NCBI GenBank assembly: GCA_903932705.1
Contig: CAIZHC010000057.1
Coordinates: 1 to 6,400, forward strand
DNA length: 6,400 nucleotides
Reading direction: 5' to 3'
From: an uncultured Actinomycetes bacterium
GTDB taxonomy: Bacteria; Actinomycetota; Actinomycetes; Nanopelagicales; Nanopelagicaceae
Made by a program: the position numbers and the translations under genes. Shown here one piece after another: positions 1 through 5,835 of the stretch (within the stretch, counting starts at the first letter, position 1; each line of letters begins with the position of its first letter). A model generated the notes under the pieces. That model was not told the origin of the DNA. It saw only the letters and a program-made list of their open reading frames with translations, and searched no databases.

Positions 1-1446
1 ATGCTCTGGCGGAATATGGCTGCGATGGCGATTGAGGAGATGCTTCGCGCCAATCCAATTGATGGCGTCGTTCTCTTAGGCGGTTGTGACAAGACTATTC
101 CTGCTCTCCTGATGGCGGCTGCCTCAGTAAACATTCCTGCAATCGTGGTTCCAGGTGGTCCGATGCTCTCTGGAACATTTCGCGGTGAGCTCCTTGGCTG
201 TGGTACCGACGTTTGGCTTTTGAGTGAAGAAGTGCGTGGCGGTGAACTTTCACAAGAGCAATTTATGAAATCAGAATCGTCAATGATTAGAAGCAAGGGA
301 CATTGCAACACCATGGGTACCGCCTCGACGATGGCGGTCGTAGCAGAAGCTCTTGGAATGACAATCCCTGGCTTTGCTGGAACTCCAGCGCCGGATGCCA
401 GATTGCTAGCACTTTCCCACGAAACTGGTCGGCAGATTGTCTCGATGATCGCAGAAGATCGCAGTCCATCCGACATTATGAAGCGTGAATCATTTATCAA
501 CGCGATTACCGCAGTTGCAGCCGTCGGTGGCTCAACAAACTCGGTTGTGCATCTGCTTGCGATTGCAGGTCGACTTGGTGTCGATCTCACTCTGGAAGAT
601 TTTGATCGCACGGGTCGCGATATTCCACTTCTTGCAAATCTTGCACCTTCTGGAAAATTTCTAATGGATGATCTCTATCGCGCAGGTGGCCTCCTTGCGC
701 TGCTGAGCCAAATCTCCGAACGCTTCTCCCCTACTGCGATTACTGTCACTGGAAAACCTTTTGTCTCATATCTATCTGGTCACGATGTCTTCGATGAAAC
801 TGTCATCGCAAAACCATCAGCCCCTCTTATGGAAAATGCCGGTATCGCAGTACTCACCGGCAACCTTGCTCCAAAAGGAGCGATTATTAAGCCAAGTGCA
901 GCCTCTCCTGAACTTCTGACACATCGTGGTCCCGCAATTGTCTTTGATAGCGTCGAGGATCTCCATGCGCGCATCGATGATCCCAAACTCGAGGTCACTA
1001 AAGATTCAGTACTAGTGCTCCGGGGATGCGGGCCCCGTGGCTATCCAGGTATGCCCGAAGTCGGCAACATGCCACTTCCAAAGAAATTACTCGAAGCAGG
1101 CGTTCGCGACATGGTTCGCATTAGCGATGGCCGTATGAGCGGAACCGCGTACGGCACTATCGTCCTACATGTCTCACCAGAAGCTGCAGCAAATGGACCT
1201 CTCGCCTTGGTGCAAACCGGAGACATCATTGTTCTGGATGTTCCTAACCGAACCCTTAATATTGATATTAGCGATGAAGAGCTTACGTTGAGAAAGCCAA
1301 GTGCAGCCAGCGTCGCTGCCTATGCAGTTCCTACTCGTGGTTGGTCAAAACTTTATGTGGATCATGTGCAAGGCGCAGACACTGGCGCTGACCTAGATTT
1401 CCTCATCGGGGCAAGTGGAGACAAAGTAAGTCGTGAGTCCCACTAG
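1..1446 (+). CDS. IlvD/Edd-family sugar-acid dehydratase (L-arabinonate dehydratase-like), 5' end cut by window
   Basis: This enzyme dehydrates a sugar acid (aldonate) to its 2-keto-3-deoxy acid, using a [2Fe-2S] cluster and Mg2+ in the cytoplasm. The reading frame is open from base 1; the ATG there is almost certainly internal, because about 98 residues are missing compared with the roughly 579 usual for the pentonate branch. Visible motifs are GGCDKT (Cys29 cluster ligand, Asp30, and Lys31, the lysine carbamylated in studied members), GHCNTMGTAS (Cys102, second cluster ligand), GGSTNS near 176-181, and DGRMSGT near 376-382, whose serine (380) is the catalytic base in the family. The spacing between Cys29 and Cys102 equals that of Cys127 and Cys200 in Rhizobium L-arabinonate dehydratase; the third cluster cysteine lies upstream of the window. 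The C-terminal YVDHVQGADTGADLDFL block also fits sugar-acid dehydratases rather than dihydroxyacid dehydratase (IlvD) or Edd. The exact substrate (arabinonate, xylonate, fuconate or similar) cannot be read from sequence. The stop overlaps the next gene by 14 nt, so the two are probably translationally coupled. Confidence 0.93.
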   Translation: MLWRNMAAMAIEEMLRANPIDGVVLLGGCDKTIPALLMAAASVNIPAIVVPGGPMLSGTFRGELLGCGTDVWLLSEEVRGGELSQEQFMKSESSMIRSKGHCNTMGTASTMAVVAEALGMTIPGFAGTPAPDARLLALSHETGRQIVSMIAEDRSPSDIMKRESFINAITAVAAVGGSTNSVVHLLAIAGRLGVDLTLEDFDRTGRDIPLLANLAPSGKFLMDDLYRAGGLLALLSQISERFSPTAITVTGKPFVSYLSGHDVFDETVIAKPSAPLMENAGIAVLTGNLAPKGAIIKPSAASPELLTHRGPAIVFDSVEDLHARIDDPKLEVTKDSVLVLRGCGPRGYPGMPEVGNMPLPKKLLEAGVRDMVRISDGRMSGTAYGTIVLHVSPEAAANGPLALVQTGDIIVLDVPNRTLNIDISDEELTLRKPSAASVAAYAVPTRGWSKLYVDHVQGADTGADLDFLIGASGDKVSRESH

Positions 1447-4195
1447 CAATTCTGAGGTGCTGAATGATCTGATCTCCACTCTCGAGATTGATCGCTATCG
1501 GGTCTCTTCAGATGCATCGCACTTTGCCTTCATCCCCAGCGCTTTAGCAACCCCAAAGAGAACAGAAGATGTAGTTTCGCTCTTCACCTACGCCGCCCGC
1601 GAAAAAAAGAAAATCACATTCAGAAGCGGTGGAACAAGTCTTTCGGGGCAAGCGGTAACTGATGGAGTGATGATCGACTCTCGGAAATTCTTTCGGAAGA
1701 TCGAAGTTCTAGACGATGGGGCGCGCGTACGCGTGCAACCTGGTGCAACTGTCCGCGCCGTCAATTCCCGCCTTGCACGTTTTGGTCGCAAGCTGGGTCC
1801 AGATCCCGCGAGTGAAATAGCCGCCACGATTGGCGGCGTCATTGCCAACAACTCCAGCGGCATGGCGTGTGGAATCACGGACAACACCTACCGCACACTC
1901 GAAAGCGCCATCGTTGTTTTGCCCAGTGGCGCGGTTATCAATACGGCTGATGGTGATAGCGATTCCAAACTTAGCGAGATAGCACCCGAACTTTACCGCG
2001 AGATAAGCGCCTTGCGTGATCTCATTCGATCATCGCCTGATTTACACGAGAAGATTAAGAACCAGTACCTGATTAAGAACACTATGGGCTATGGGCTCAA
2101 CTCATTTATTGATTTCGATTCGGTCGTGGATATTTTTCTCCATCTCCTGATCGGTAGCGAGGGAACTCTGGGATTTGTTTCAGAGGCAACTTTCAGAACC
2201 GTTCCGCTCCACAGCAAAGCAGCGACAACACTTCTTATCTTTGAGAATTTACCTTCGGCTACCGCAGTACTTGAAAAGTTGATGGGGACTCATCCCGCCA
2301 CCATTGAGTTAATGGATAGCGCCTCCCTGCGGGCTGGAAAAGTCGATCTTGGTTCCATCGAACTCAAGGATCACGCTGCGCTTCTTGTCGAGTATCAATC
2401 CGATGATGAAGAGTCATTACTCGAGATAATGCGTGTGGCGGCTCAGATCCACGTCCAACTGGGCGCAGTCAATGATCTTCAACTCACGACAAATGAATTG
2501 ACTCGTTCTAACCTTTGGTCGATTCGCAAAGGTCTCTACGCCTCAGTCGCTGGTGCCAGACCAGCCGGAACCACGGCTTTGCTTGAAGATATTGCAGTAC
2601 CTGTCCCCCGATTGGCCGAAACCTGCCTCGCCCTGCAATCCCTCTTCACCAAATACCACTACGCAGATGCCGTGATCTTTGGCCATGCTAAGGATGGCAA
2701 TATCCATTTTCTGATTAATGAAGACTTCACCGATGCGCTAAAGGTCGAGCGCTATCAGAAGTTCACCGAAGAGATGGTCGAACTGGTTCTAGAAAATCAA
2801 GGTTCTCTCAAGGCTGAACATGGCACTGGGCGCATGATGGCTCCCTTTGTCGAAAGACAATTTGGCGCCGATCTTTACGAGATTATGAAACGAGTAAAGC
2901 GGGCATTCGACCCACTCTCCATTCTTAATCCCGGAGTTCTAATCTCTGAAGATTCCCTCGCCCATATTCGAAATATTAAGTTCCACCCAACGATCGAATT
3001 GGTTGCAGATAATTGTGTGGAGTGCGGATACTGCGAGCCGGTCTGTCCAAGCAAAGATTTAACAACAACGCCACGTCAACGCATTGTTCTCAGGCGCGCA
3101 TTGGCTGACGCGACCTCATCCGCCAACTCTCCCCTGATTTCCTCCCTGAAGAAGCAAGCTGAATACGGAGTTGAAGAAAGCTGCGCGGTCGACGGAATGT
3201 GCGCCACCTCTTGCCCGCTCGGGATTAATACTGGCTCCCTAGTGACTGAACTTCGTGAGGTCCGCAATCAAGGTGTGGCCGCAGTCGTCGGCGAACAGGC
3301 AGCGGAACGATGGAACGTGGTTACCAAATCGGTGGCAACTTTTTTGAATATCGCCCATCACATTCCTGAATCCATCATTGCGCCGATCAATTCAGCGTTG
3401 AGAGATCTCGTGGGCCATGAACGCTTACCTCTCTGGCATCGCGGATTACCTAAGGGCGGAAGCGAACGCCAACCGAAGGAAGACGTCTCAGCCGAGTTCG
3501 TCCTCTTCTCATCCTGTCTGGAATCCCTCTTTGAATCAGAGACGAACCAGGCTCTGCAATCCCTCGCTAAGAAAGCAGGTGTCGCTTTCAGGATTCCAGA
3601 GTCGATCGCAAACTTGTGCTGCGGAACTCCTTGGAAATCCAAGGGCTTGGTAGATGGTTACGCCACCGCCATAGATTCGACGATTAAAGCTTTGCTCGAA
3701 GCAAGTGATGGAGGCAAACTTCCGATTGTTTGCGAAAACTCCTCGTGCTCACAGGGCATCCTGGAAGCTATCCGCTCCCGCAAAGAGTTAGGGCTGCGAA
3801 TTATCGATGCGGTGGATTACGCCGCGGAATACCTACTTCCAAAGTTAGTCGTCAATCAAAAACTTGATTCAGTCGCACTGCATCCAACCTGCTCAAGTAC
3901 TGCACTTGGGAGCAATAAGAATCTCGAATTGCTCGCACATTCGATCTCACGTGATGTTGTAATCCCAGAGGATTGGGGTTGTTGCGCATTCGCTGGTGAT
4001 CGCGGCCTCTTGCATCCTGAACTAACGGCAAGTGCCACGCGCGCCGAAGCGCAATCACTGAAAGGTAAGAATTTCGATGCGTACCTTTCCACGAACCTCA
4101 CATGCGAGATTGGTATGGCAAGAGCTACTGGCAAGAAGTACGAGCACATTCTCTGCAAAGTGGATTCCTTTGCACGTCCTCTAGCCTCGAAATAA
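1433..4195 (+). CDS. Fused FAD / 4Fe-4S 2-hydroxyacid dehydrogenase (GlcD-GlcF or D-lactate dehydrogenase type)
   Basis: A 920-residue respiratory-type oxidoreductase likely to oxidise a D-2-hydroxy acid (D-lactate, glycolate or D-2-hydroxyglutarate) and pass electrons towards the quinone pool. The N-terminal half is a PCMH-type FAD domain: RSGGTSLSGQ at 64-73, GGVIANNSSGM at 134-144 and GSEGTLG at 241-247. The FAD-oxidase C-terminal domain follows, with GHAKDGNIHF at 417-426 and EHGTGR at 462-467. Next is a two-cluster ferredoxin segment: Cys528, 531, 534, 538 (CVECGYCEPVCP) and Cys584, 590, 594. The C-terminal third carries two CCG-type repeats: Cys695, Cys729-Cys730-Gly, Cys767/772; then Cys820, Cys850-Cys851-Ala, Cys891. 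Length and domain order match single-chain D-lactate dehydrogenases such as Shewanella Dld-II, and the separate GlcD and GlcF subunits joined in one chain. There is no signal peptide or membrane helix. The GTG start at 1433 has GGAG at 1417-1420, a long 12-nt spacer, and overlaps the dehydratase; GTG at 1457 is an alternative without a ribosome site. Context suggests it oxidises a product of sugar-acid breakdown; substrate is inferred. Confidence 0.9.
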   Translation: MSPTSNSEVLNDLISTLEIDRYRVSSDASHFAFIPSALATPKRTEDVVSLFTYAAREKKKITFRSGGTSLSGQAVTDGVMIDSRKFFRKIEVLDDGARVRVQPGATVRAVNSRLARFGRKLGPDPASEIAATIGGVIANNSSGMACGITDNTYRTLESAIVVLPSGAVINTADGDSDSKLSEIAPELYREISALRDLIRSSPDLHEKIKNQYLIKNTMGYGLNSFIDFDSVVDIFLHLLIGSEGTLGFVSEATFRTVPLHSKAATTLLIFENLPSATAVLEKLMGTHPATIELMDSASLRAGKVDLGSIELKDHAALLVEYQSDDEESLLEIMRVAAQIHVQLGAVNDLQLTTNELTRSNLWSIRKGLYASVAGARPAGTTALLEDIAVPVPRLAETCLALQSLFTKYHYADAVIFGHAKDGNIHFLINEDFTDALKVERYQKFTEEMVELVLENQGSLKAEHGTGRMMAPFVERQFGADLYEIMKRVKRAFDPLSILNPGVLISEDSLAHIRNIKFHPTIELVADNCVECGYCEPVCPSKDLTTTPRQRIVLRRALADATSSANSPLISSLKKQAEYGVEESCAVDGMCATSCPLGINTGSLVTELREVRNQGVAAVVGEQAAERWNVVTKSVATFLNIAHHIPESIIAPINSALRDLVGHERLPLWHRGLPKGGSERQPKEDVSAEFVLFSSCLESLFESETNQALQSLAKKAGVAFRIPESIANLCCGTPWKSKGLVDGYATAIDSTIKALLEASDGGKLPIVCENSSCSQGILEAIRSRKELGLRIIDAVDYAAEYLLPKLVVNQKLDSVALHPTCSSTALGSNKNLELLAHSISRDVVIPEDWGCCAFAGDRGLLHPELTASATRAEAQSLKGKNFDAYLSTNLTCEIGMARATGKKYEHILCKVDSFARPLASK

Positions 4196-4199
4196 GCAG

Positions 4200-4307
4200 T
4201 TACTCTTTTGGTTGATCTTCATTTCTCTCACCGCAGTGAGGGCAGAATTTCCACACTTTAGAGATCCTATGCTCGCACGATGGACAGGTAATAAAATCCG
4301 AAGTCAT
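4200..4307 (-). CDS. 35-residue zinc-ribbon protein
   Basis: A very small frame on the - strand, start ATG at 4307, stop TAA at 4200-4202. It encodes 35 residues built almost entirely of one zinc ribbon: CPSC (Cys8, Cys11) and CPHCGE (Cys22, Cys25), with a ten-residue loop between the knuckles and an acidic, hydrophilic tail. Four cysteines in two correctly spaced pairs would be unlikely in a random frame of this size, which is the main support. Against it, there is no clear Shine-Dalgarno sequence: the stretch before the ATG reads GCTTTGATTAACA. An in-frame TGA immediately upstream leaves this ATG as the only practical start. Its stop lies 4 nt from the stop of the convergent oxidoreductase gene. 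It may be the last cistron of the - strand cluster, 157 nt after the 80-residue zinc-ribbon gene, or have its own promoter near 4355-4382. Function unknown; a metal-binding or protein-binding module is the most that can be said. Confidence 0.6.
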   Translation of the reverse strand: MTSDFITCPSCEHRISKVWKFCPHCGERNEDQPKE

Positions 4308-4464
4308 TGTTAATCAAAGCCATTTCGATTCAGGAGTAAGAACCTTCGTATTATTTTCTACTCCGGGATCGCGGAACCTCAATTTTGCCGAAATGACTGG
4401 TCGGACTTTTAACTAATTCGTGGAAGATTCCATTCCCATTGGGATCCAACGTGCATCAAGCGAC
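4308..4464. other. 157-nt intergenic gap, the longest in the window
   Basis: The gap between the two zinc-ribbon genes. I see no coding frame with recognisable character in it. It contains the weak promoter candidate at 4355-4382 and two weak inverted repeats: GGAGTA (4333-4338) with TACTCC (4359-4364), and TCCC/GGGA around 4435-4445. Neither is followed by a T run on either strand, so neither is called a terminator. Confidence 0.6.
4355..4382 (-). promoter_or_regulatory. Possible sigma70-type promoter for the 35-residue zinc-ribbon gene
   Basis: On the - strand TTGAGG (4382-4377) and TAGAAA (4360-4355) are separated by 16 nt, each matching four of six consensus bases. Transcription would start near 4348, giving a leader of about 40 nt before the ATG at 4307. 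This is a match by eye in an AT-rich gap and could be chance. Confidence 0.25.
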
Positions 4465-4707
4465 CTAACGAAAGCCAATTGCAAGGTAACTTATAATTCC
4501 CGCAGCCAACAGGGAAGAAATGGCTATTTTCACCATGAGATTTTGAAGCTTCCACCAATTGAGTAATTCATTGAAACTTCTCTCAAGCGGATTACTGACG
4601 AGTTCTTTCTCTTGTTTTACGCTTCCGCAATTTGGGCAAGGTTTTCCTTGTGGTGCGGGCCATTTGCAATCGCTGCATGTAACTGTAGAAATTCTTTCGC
4701 GCCACAT
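4465..4707 (-). CDS. Zinc-ribbon protein with C-terminal membrane helix, 80 residues
   Basis: A small protein of unknown function. Residues 11-27 form a compact zinc ribbon: CSDC (Cys11, Cys14), nine residues, then CPNCG (Cys24, Cys27). A polar linker and an amphipathic stretch containing NWWK (about 40-55) follow, and residues 58-79 form one hydrophobic helix ending in a short GFR tail. This implies a membrane-anchored protein with the zinc ribbon in the cytoplasm, since there is no signal peptide; that topology is inferred. The ATG at 4707 is preferred because GGAG sits 7 nt upstream; a GTG one codon earlier (4710) would leave only 4 nt. It begins 40 nt after the 46-residue membrane-protein gene on the same strand and is probably cotranscribed with it and the TRIC channel. 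It resembles the 35-residue zinc ribbon downstream in motif layout. Partner and role cannot be read from the sequence. Confidence 0.75.
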   Translation of the reverse strand: MWRERISTVTCSDCKWPAPQGKPCPNCGSVKQEKELVSNPLERSFNELLNWWKLQNLMVKIAISSLLAAGIISYLAIGFR

Positions 4708-4747
4708 CACCTAACTCCAATCACCGACAACTGCTCTTAAAACCGGT

Positions 4748-4888
4748 TTATCTTTTCCAAAGAGCAACTCCGAGGGCGACGGTTGGGATAATCAAATATA
4801 CGGAACCAAAACTGTTAAATGCATGAAAAAAATAGAAATATAAAAAGATTAATTCAACGGTGGCAAAGGCAGCTATCTTGCGCGACAT
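4748..4888 (-). CDS. 46-residue two-helix membrane protein
   Basis: An unrecognised small gene, ATG at 4888 to TAA at 4748-4750. The peptide starts MSRK, has a hydrophobic aromatic-rich helix at about residues 5-24 (including LIFLYFYFF), a short polar turn with Asn25 and Ser26, and a second hydrophobic helix at about 29-44 (YLIIPTVALGVALW) before ending KR. Positive charges at both ends and none between suggest a hairpin with both termini in the cytoplasm. It starts 18 nt after the TRIC stop and ends 40 nt before the zinc-ribbon membrane gene, filling a gap that otherwise would be 199 nt in a tightly packed region. The ribosome site is weak (TTAAGA upstream), so translation may rely on coupling to the TRIC gene. 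A second, out-of-frame ATG five nt upstream leads only to a short frame. AT-rich DNA readily gives hydrophobic frames by chance, so confidence is moderate. No function can be assigned. Confidence 0.6.
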   Translation of the reverse strand: MSRKIAAFATVELIFLYFYFFHAFNSFGSVYLIIPTVALGVALWKR

Positions 4889-4906
4889 CCATGAATCTTA
4901 ATGAGA

Positions 4907-5515
4907 TCAAGAAGAGATGCGAGGTAAATTCCAAGAATTCTTAATAGAGAGTTCGCGAACAATTACGACAATTAATCCACCAATAATCGATGGAATTATT
5001 TTATTAAGATGAAATTCGTTGAGTACAACATAGACAACTGATCCAGCTAATGCAGAGGTACCGATTGTCTCCCGATGCAAAAGCACCGGTTCAGTTTGCG
5101 AGAGGACGTCGCGCAACAATCCTCCGGTAACCGCTCCGGTTATTCCTAAAATGACAGCTATCACTGGCGTAACGTGGAATCCGAGTGCGTAATTTGTGCT
5201 TGATACGGTCGCAACGGCTAGACCGAAAGTATCAAGGGCAAGTAAGAAGCGACCAACTGGTGGCGAACTCTTACGAACAATGGTGATAACCACGGCCGCT
5301 AGGACCGAAAGAAAGAGCCAAGGGTTTAAGACCCAGGCAGGTTGGTGAACTAGAAAGAGATTTCGAAATGTGCCACCGGCGAGGGATGAGACTCCCGCGA
5401 TCAAGACCATTCCGCCGTAATCCATGCCTTTAGCGGCAGCCACGCGGGCTCCAACTGTTGCAAAGGCGAAGGTGGCGATTAAGTCGCAGATGTTGACGAG
5501 AGAAGACCATTCCAT
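4907..5515 (-). CDS. TRIC-family (YadS/UPF0126) trimeric intracellular-type cation channel
   Basis: A 202-residue integral membrane protein of the prokaryotic TRIC channel family, whose characterised members are homotrimeric, potassium-permeable channels. It shows two internally repeated halves, each with a glycine-rich helix followed by a charged motif: AGVSSLAGGTFRNL at about 40-53 and GITGAVTGGLLRDVL at about 124-138. Seven hydrophobic segments can be drawn, near 6-24, 33-50, 64-80, 90-107, 114-132, 152-168 and 172-188, as expected for the family, and the length is normal. A helix-4 motif ALDTFGLAVATV is present at 93-104. The start at 5515 has GGAGAG with 8 nt between GGAG and the ATG. 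The gene begins only 28 nt after the encoded CCA end of tRNA-Glu, leaving little room for its own promoter; it may be transcribed with the tRNAs. Two or three small genes follow on the same strand. Physiological role in this organism is not evident; monovalent-cation balance is the usual suggestion. Confidence 0.9.
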   Translation of the reverse strand: MEWSSLVNICDLIATFAFATVGARVAAAKGMDYGGMVLIAGVSSLAGGTFRNLFLVHQPAWVLNPWLFLSVLAAVVITIVRKSSPPVGRFLLALDTFGLAVATVSSTNYALGFHVTPVIAVILGITGAVTGGLLRDVLSQTEPVLLHRETIGTSALAGSVVYVVLNEFHLNKIIPSIIGGLIVVIVRELSIKNSWNLPRISS

Positions 5516-5532
5516 GGGTTTCTCTCCAGTCT

Positions 5533-5625
5533 TAGCGCGGAAGTGGTAGCCCCGAAGGGATTCGAACCCTCGTAGCTGACTTGAGAAGCCAGAGTCCTAG
5601 GCCACTAGACGACGGGGCCGCGCTA
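5533..5625. repeat. 8-bp perfect inverted repeat bracketing tRNA-Glu
   Basis: TAGCGCGG at 5533-5540 and CCGCGCTA at 5618-5625 are exact reverse complements flanking tRNA-Glu; the second arm includes the first two bases of the mature tRNA. In the precursor RNA the 5' leader UAGCGC can pair with GCGCUA of the trailer, closing a stem beyond the acceptor arm. This could shape processing by RNase P and 3' nucleases; the pairing is seen, the role inferred. Confidence 0.5.
5544..5619 (-). tRNA. tRNA-Glu (anticodon CUC)
   Basis: Full cloverleaf on the - strand, 76 nt including an encoded CCA (5544-5546). The acceptor GGCCCCG pairs with CGGGGCT, with a G-U pair at 1-72. The anticodon stem is CTGGC/GTCAG around loop TTCTCAA, giving anticodon CUC for GAG codons. 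The T arm is GAGGG-TTCGAAT-CCCTT. It follows tRNA-Gln by 73 nt and precedes the TRIC gene by 28 nt. Together with gltX upstream, it places the synthetase next to its substrate. Confidence 0.97.
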
Positions 5626-5674
5626 TTTAGTTGTCCATCTTTGGTGCTTTCTCGCTGTGGTGCGGTGGTGCTGG

Positions 5675-5689
5675 AGTAAAGCTTTTACT
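5675..5689 (-). other. Small hairpin just after tRNA-Gln
   Basis: On the - strand AGTAAA-AGC-TTTACT can form a 6-bp stem beginning 3 nt after the tRNA-Gln discriminator base. It has no following T run, so it is not an intrinsic terminator; it may mark or block the 3' trailer during processing. The stem is short and AT-rich, hence low confidence. Confidence 0.3.
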
Positions 5690-5692
5690 GCG

Positions 5693-5764
5693 CTGGGGTA
5701 CCAGGACTCGAACCTAGACACGCTGAACCAGAATCAGCAGGGCTGCCAATTACCCCATACCCCA
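5693..5764 (-). tRNA. tRNA-Gln (anticodon CUG)
   Basis: Full cloverleaf on the - strand, 72 nt without CCA (the DNA after the discriminator G reads CGC). The acceptor TGGGGTA pairs with TACCCCA, including the U1-A72 pair typical of tRNA-Gln. The anticodon stem GCTGA/TCAGC holds loop TTCTGGT, giving anticodon CUG for CAG codons. The T arm is CTAGG-TTCGAGT-CCTGG. It lies 71 nt after the gltX stop on the same strand, so readthrough from gltX is possible. CCA must be added after transcription. Confidence 0.97.
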
Positions 5765-5779
5765 ATTACCCGAAACTGC

Positions 5780-5797
5780 CTGACCTTTTACGGCCAG
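5780..5797 (-). other. Hairpin between gltX and tRNA-Gln
   Basis: On the - strand CTGGCC and GGTCAG pair (one G-U) around loop GTAAAA. No T run follows, so it is unlikely to stop transcription by itself. It might separate the gltX message from the tRNA precursor or be chance. Confidence 0.25.
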
Positions 5798-5835
5798 AGG
5801 AGAAGGATAACCTGAAATTCGAGCGCAAGATTACA

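Noticed and set aside
1..3. ATG at the first base as the true dehydratase start
   Set aside because: The family has about 98 further residues, including one cluster cysteine, before this point; the window edge cuts the gene.
3358..3653. Overlapping frames on both strands inside the oxidoreductase gene (94 and 78 residues)
   Set aside because: They lie wholly within a clear Fe-S protein gene, lack recognisable motifs and read as shadows of it.
4225..4242. CTCTCAC/GTGAGGG stem as a bidirectional terminator
   Set aside because: No T run on either strand, and the bases are explained as codons of the zinc-ribbon CPHCGER segment.
4333..4364. GGAGTA...TACTCC inverted repeat as a terminator or riboswitch
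   Set aside because: Six-bp arms around a 20-nt loop with no T run or known riboswitch motif; likely chance.
4710..4710. GTG one codon upstream as start of the 80-residue zinc-ribbon gene
   Set aside because: It would leave only 4 nt to the GGAG site, whereas the ATG at 4707 has a normal 7-nt spacing.
5544..5764. tRNA pair as an integration site for a mobile element
   Set aside because: No integrase gene and no duplicated tRNA 3' end are visible; the flanking genes look like ordinary chromosome.
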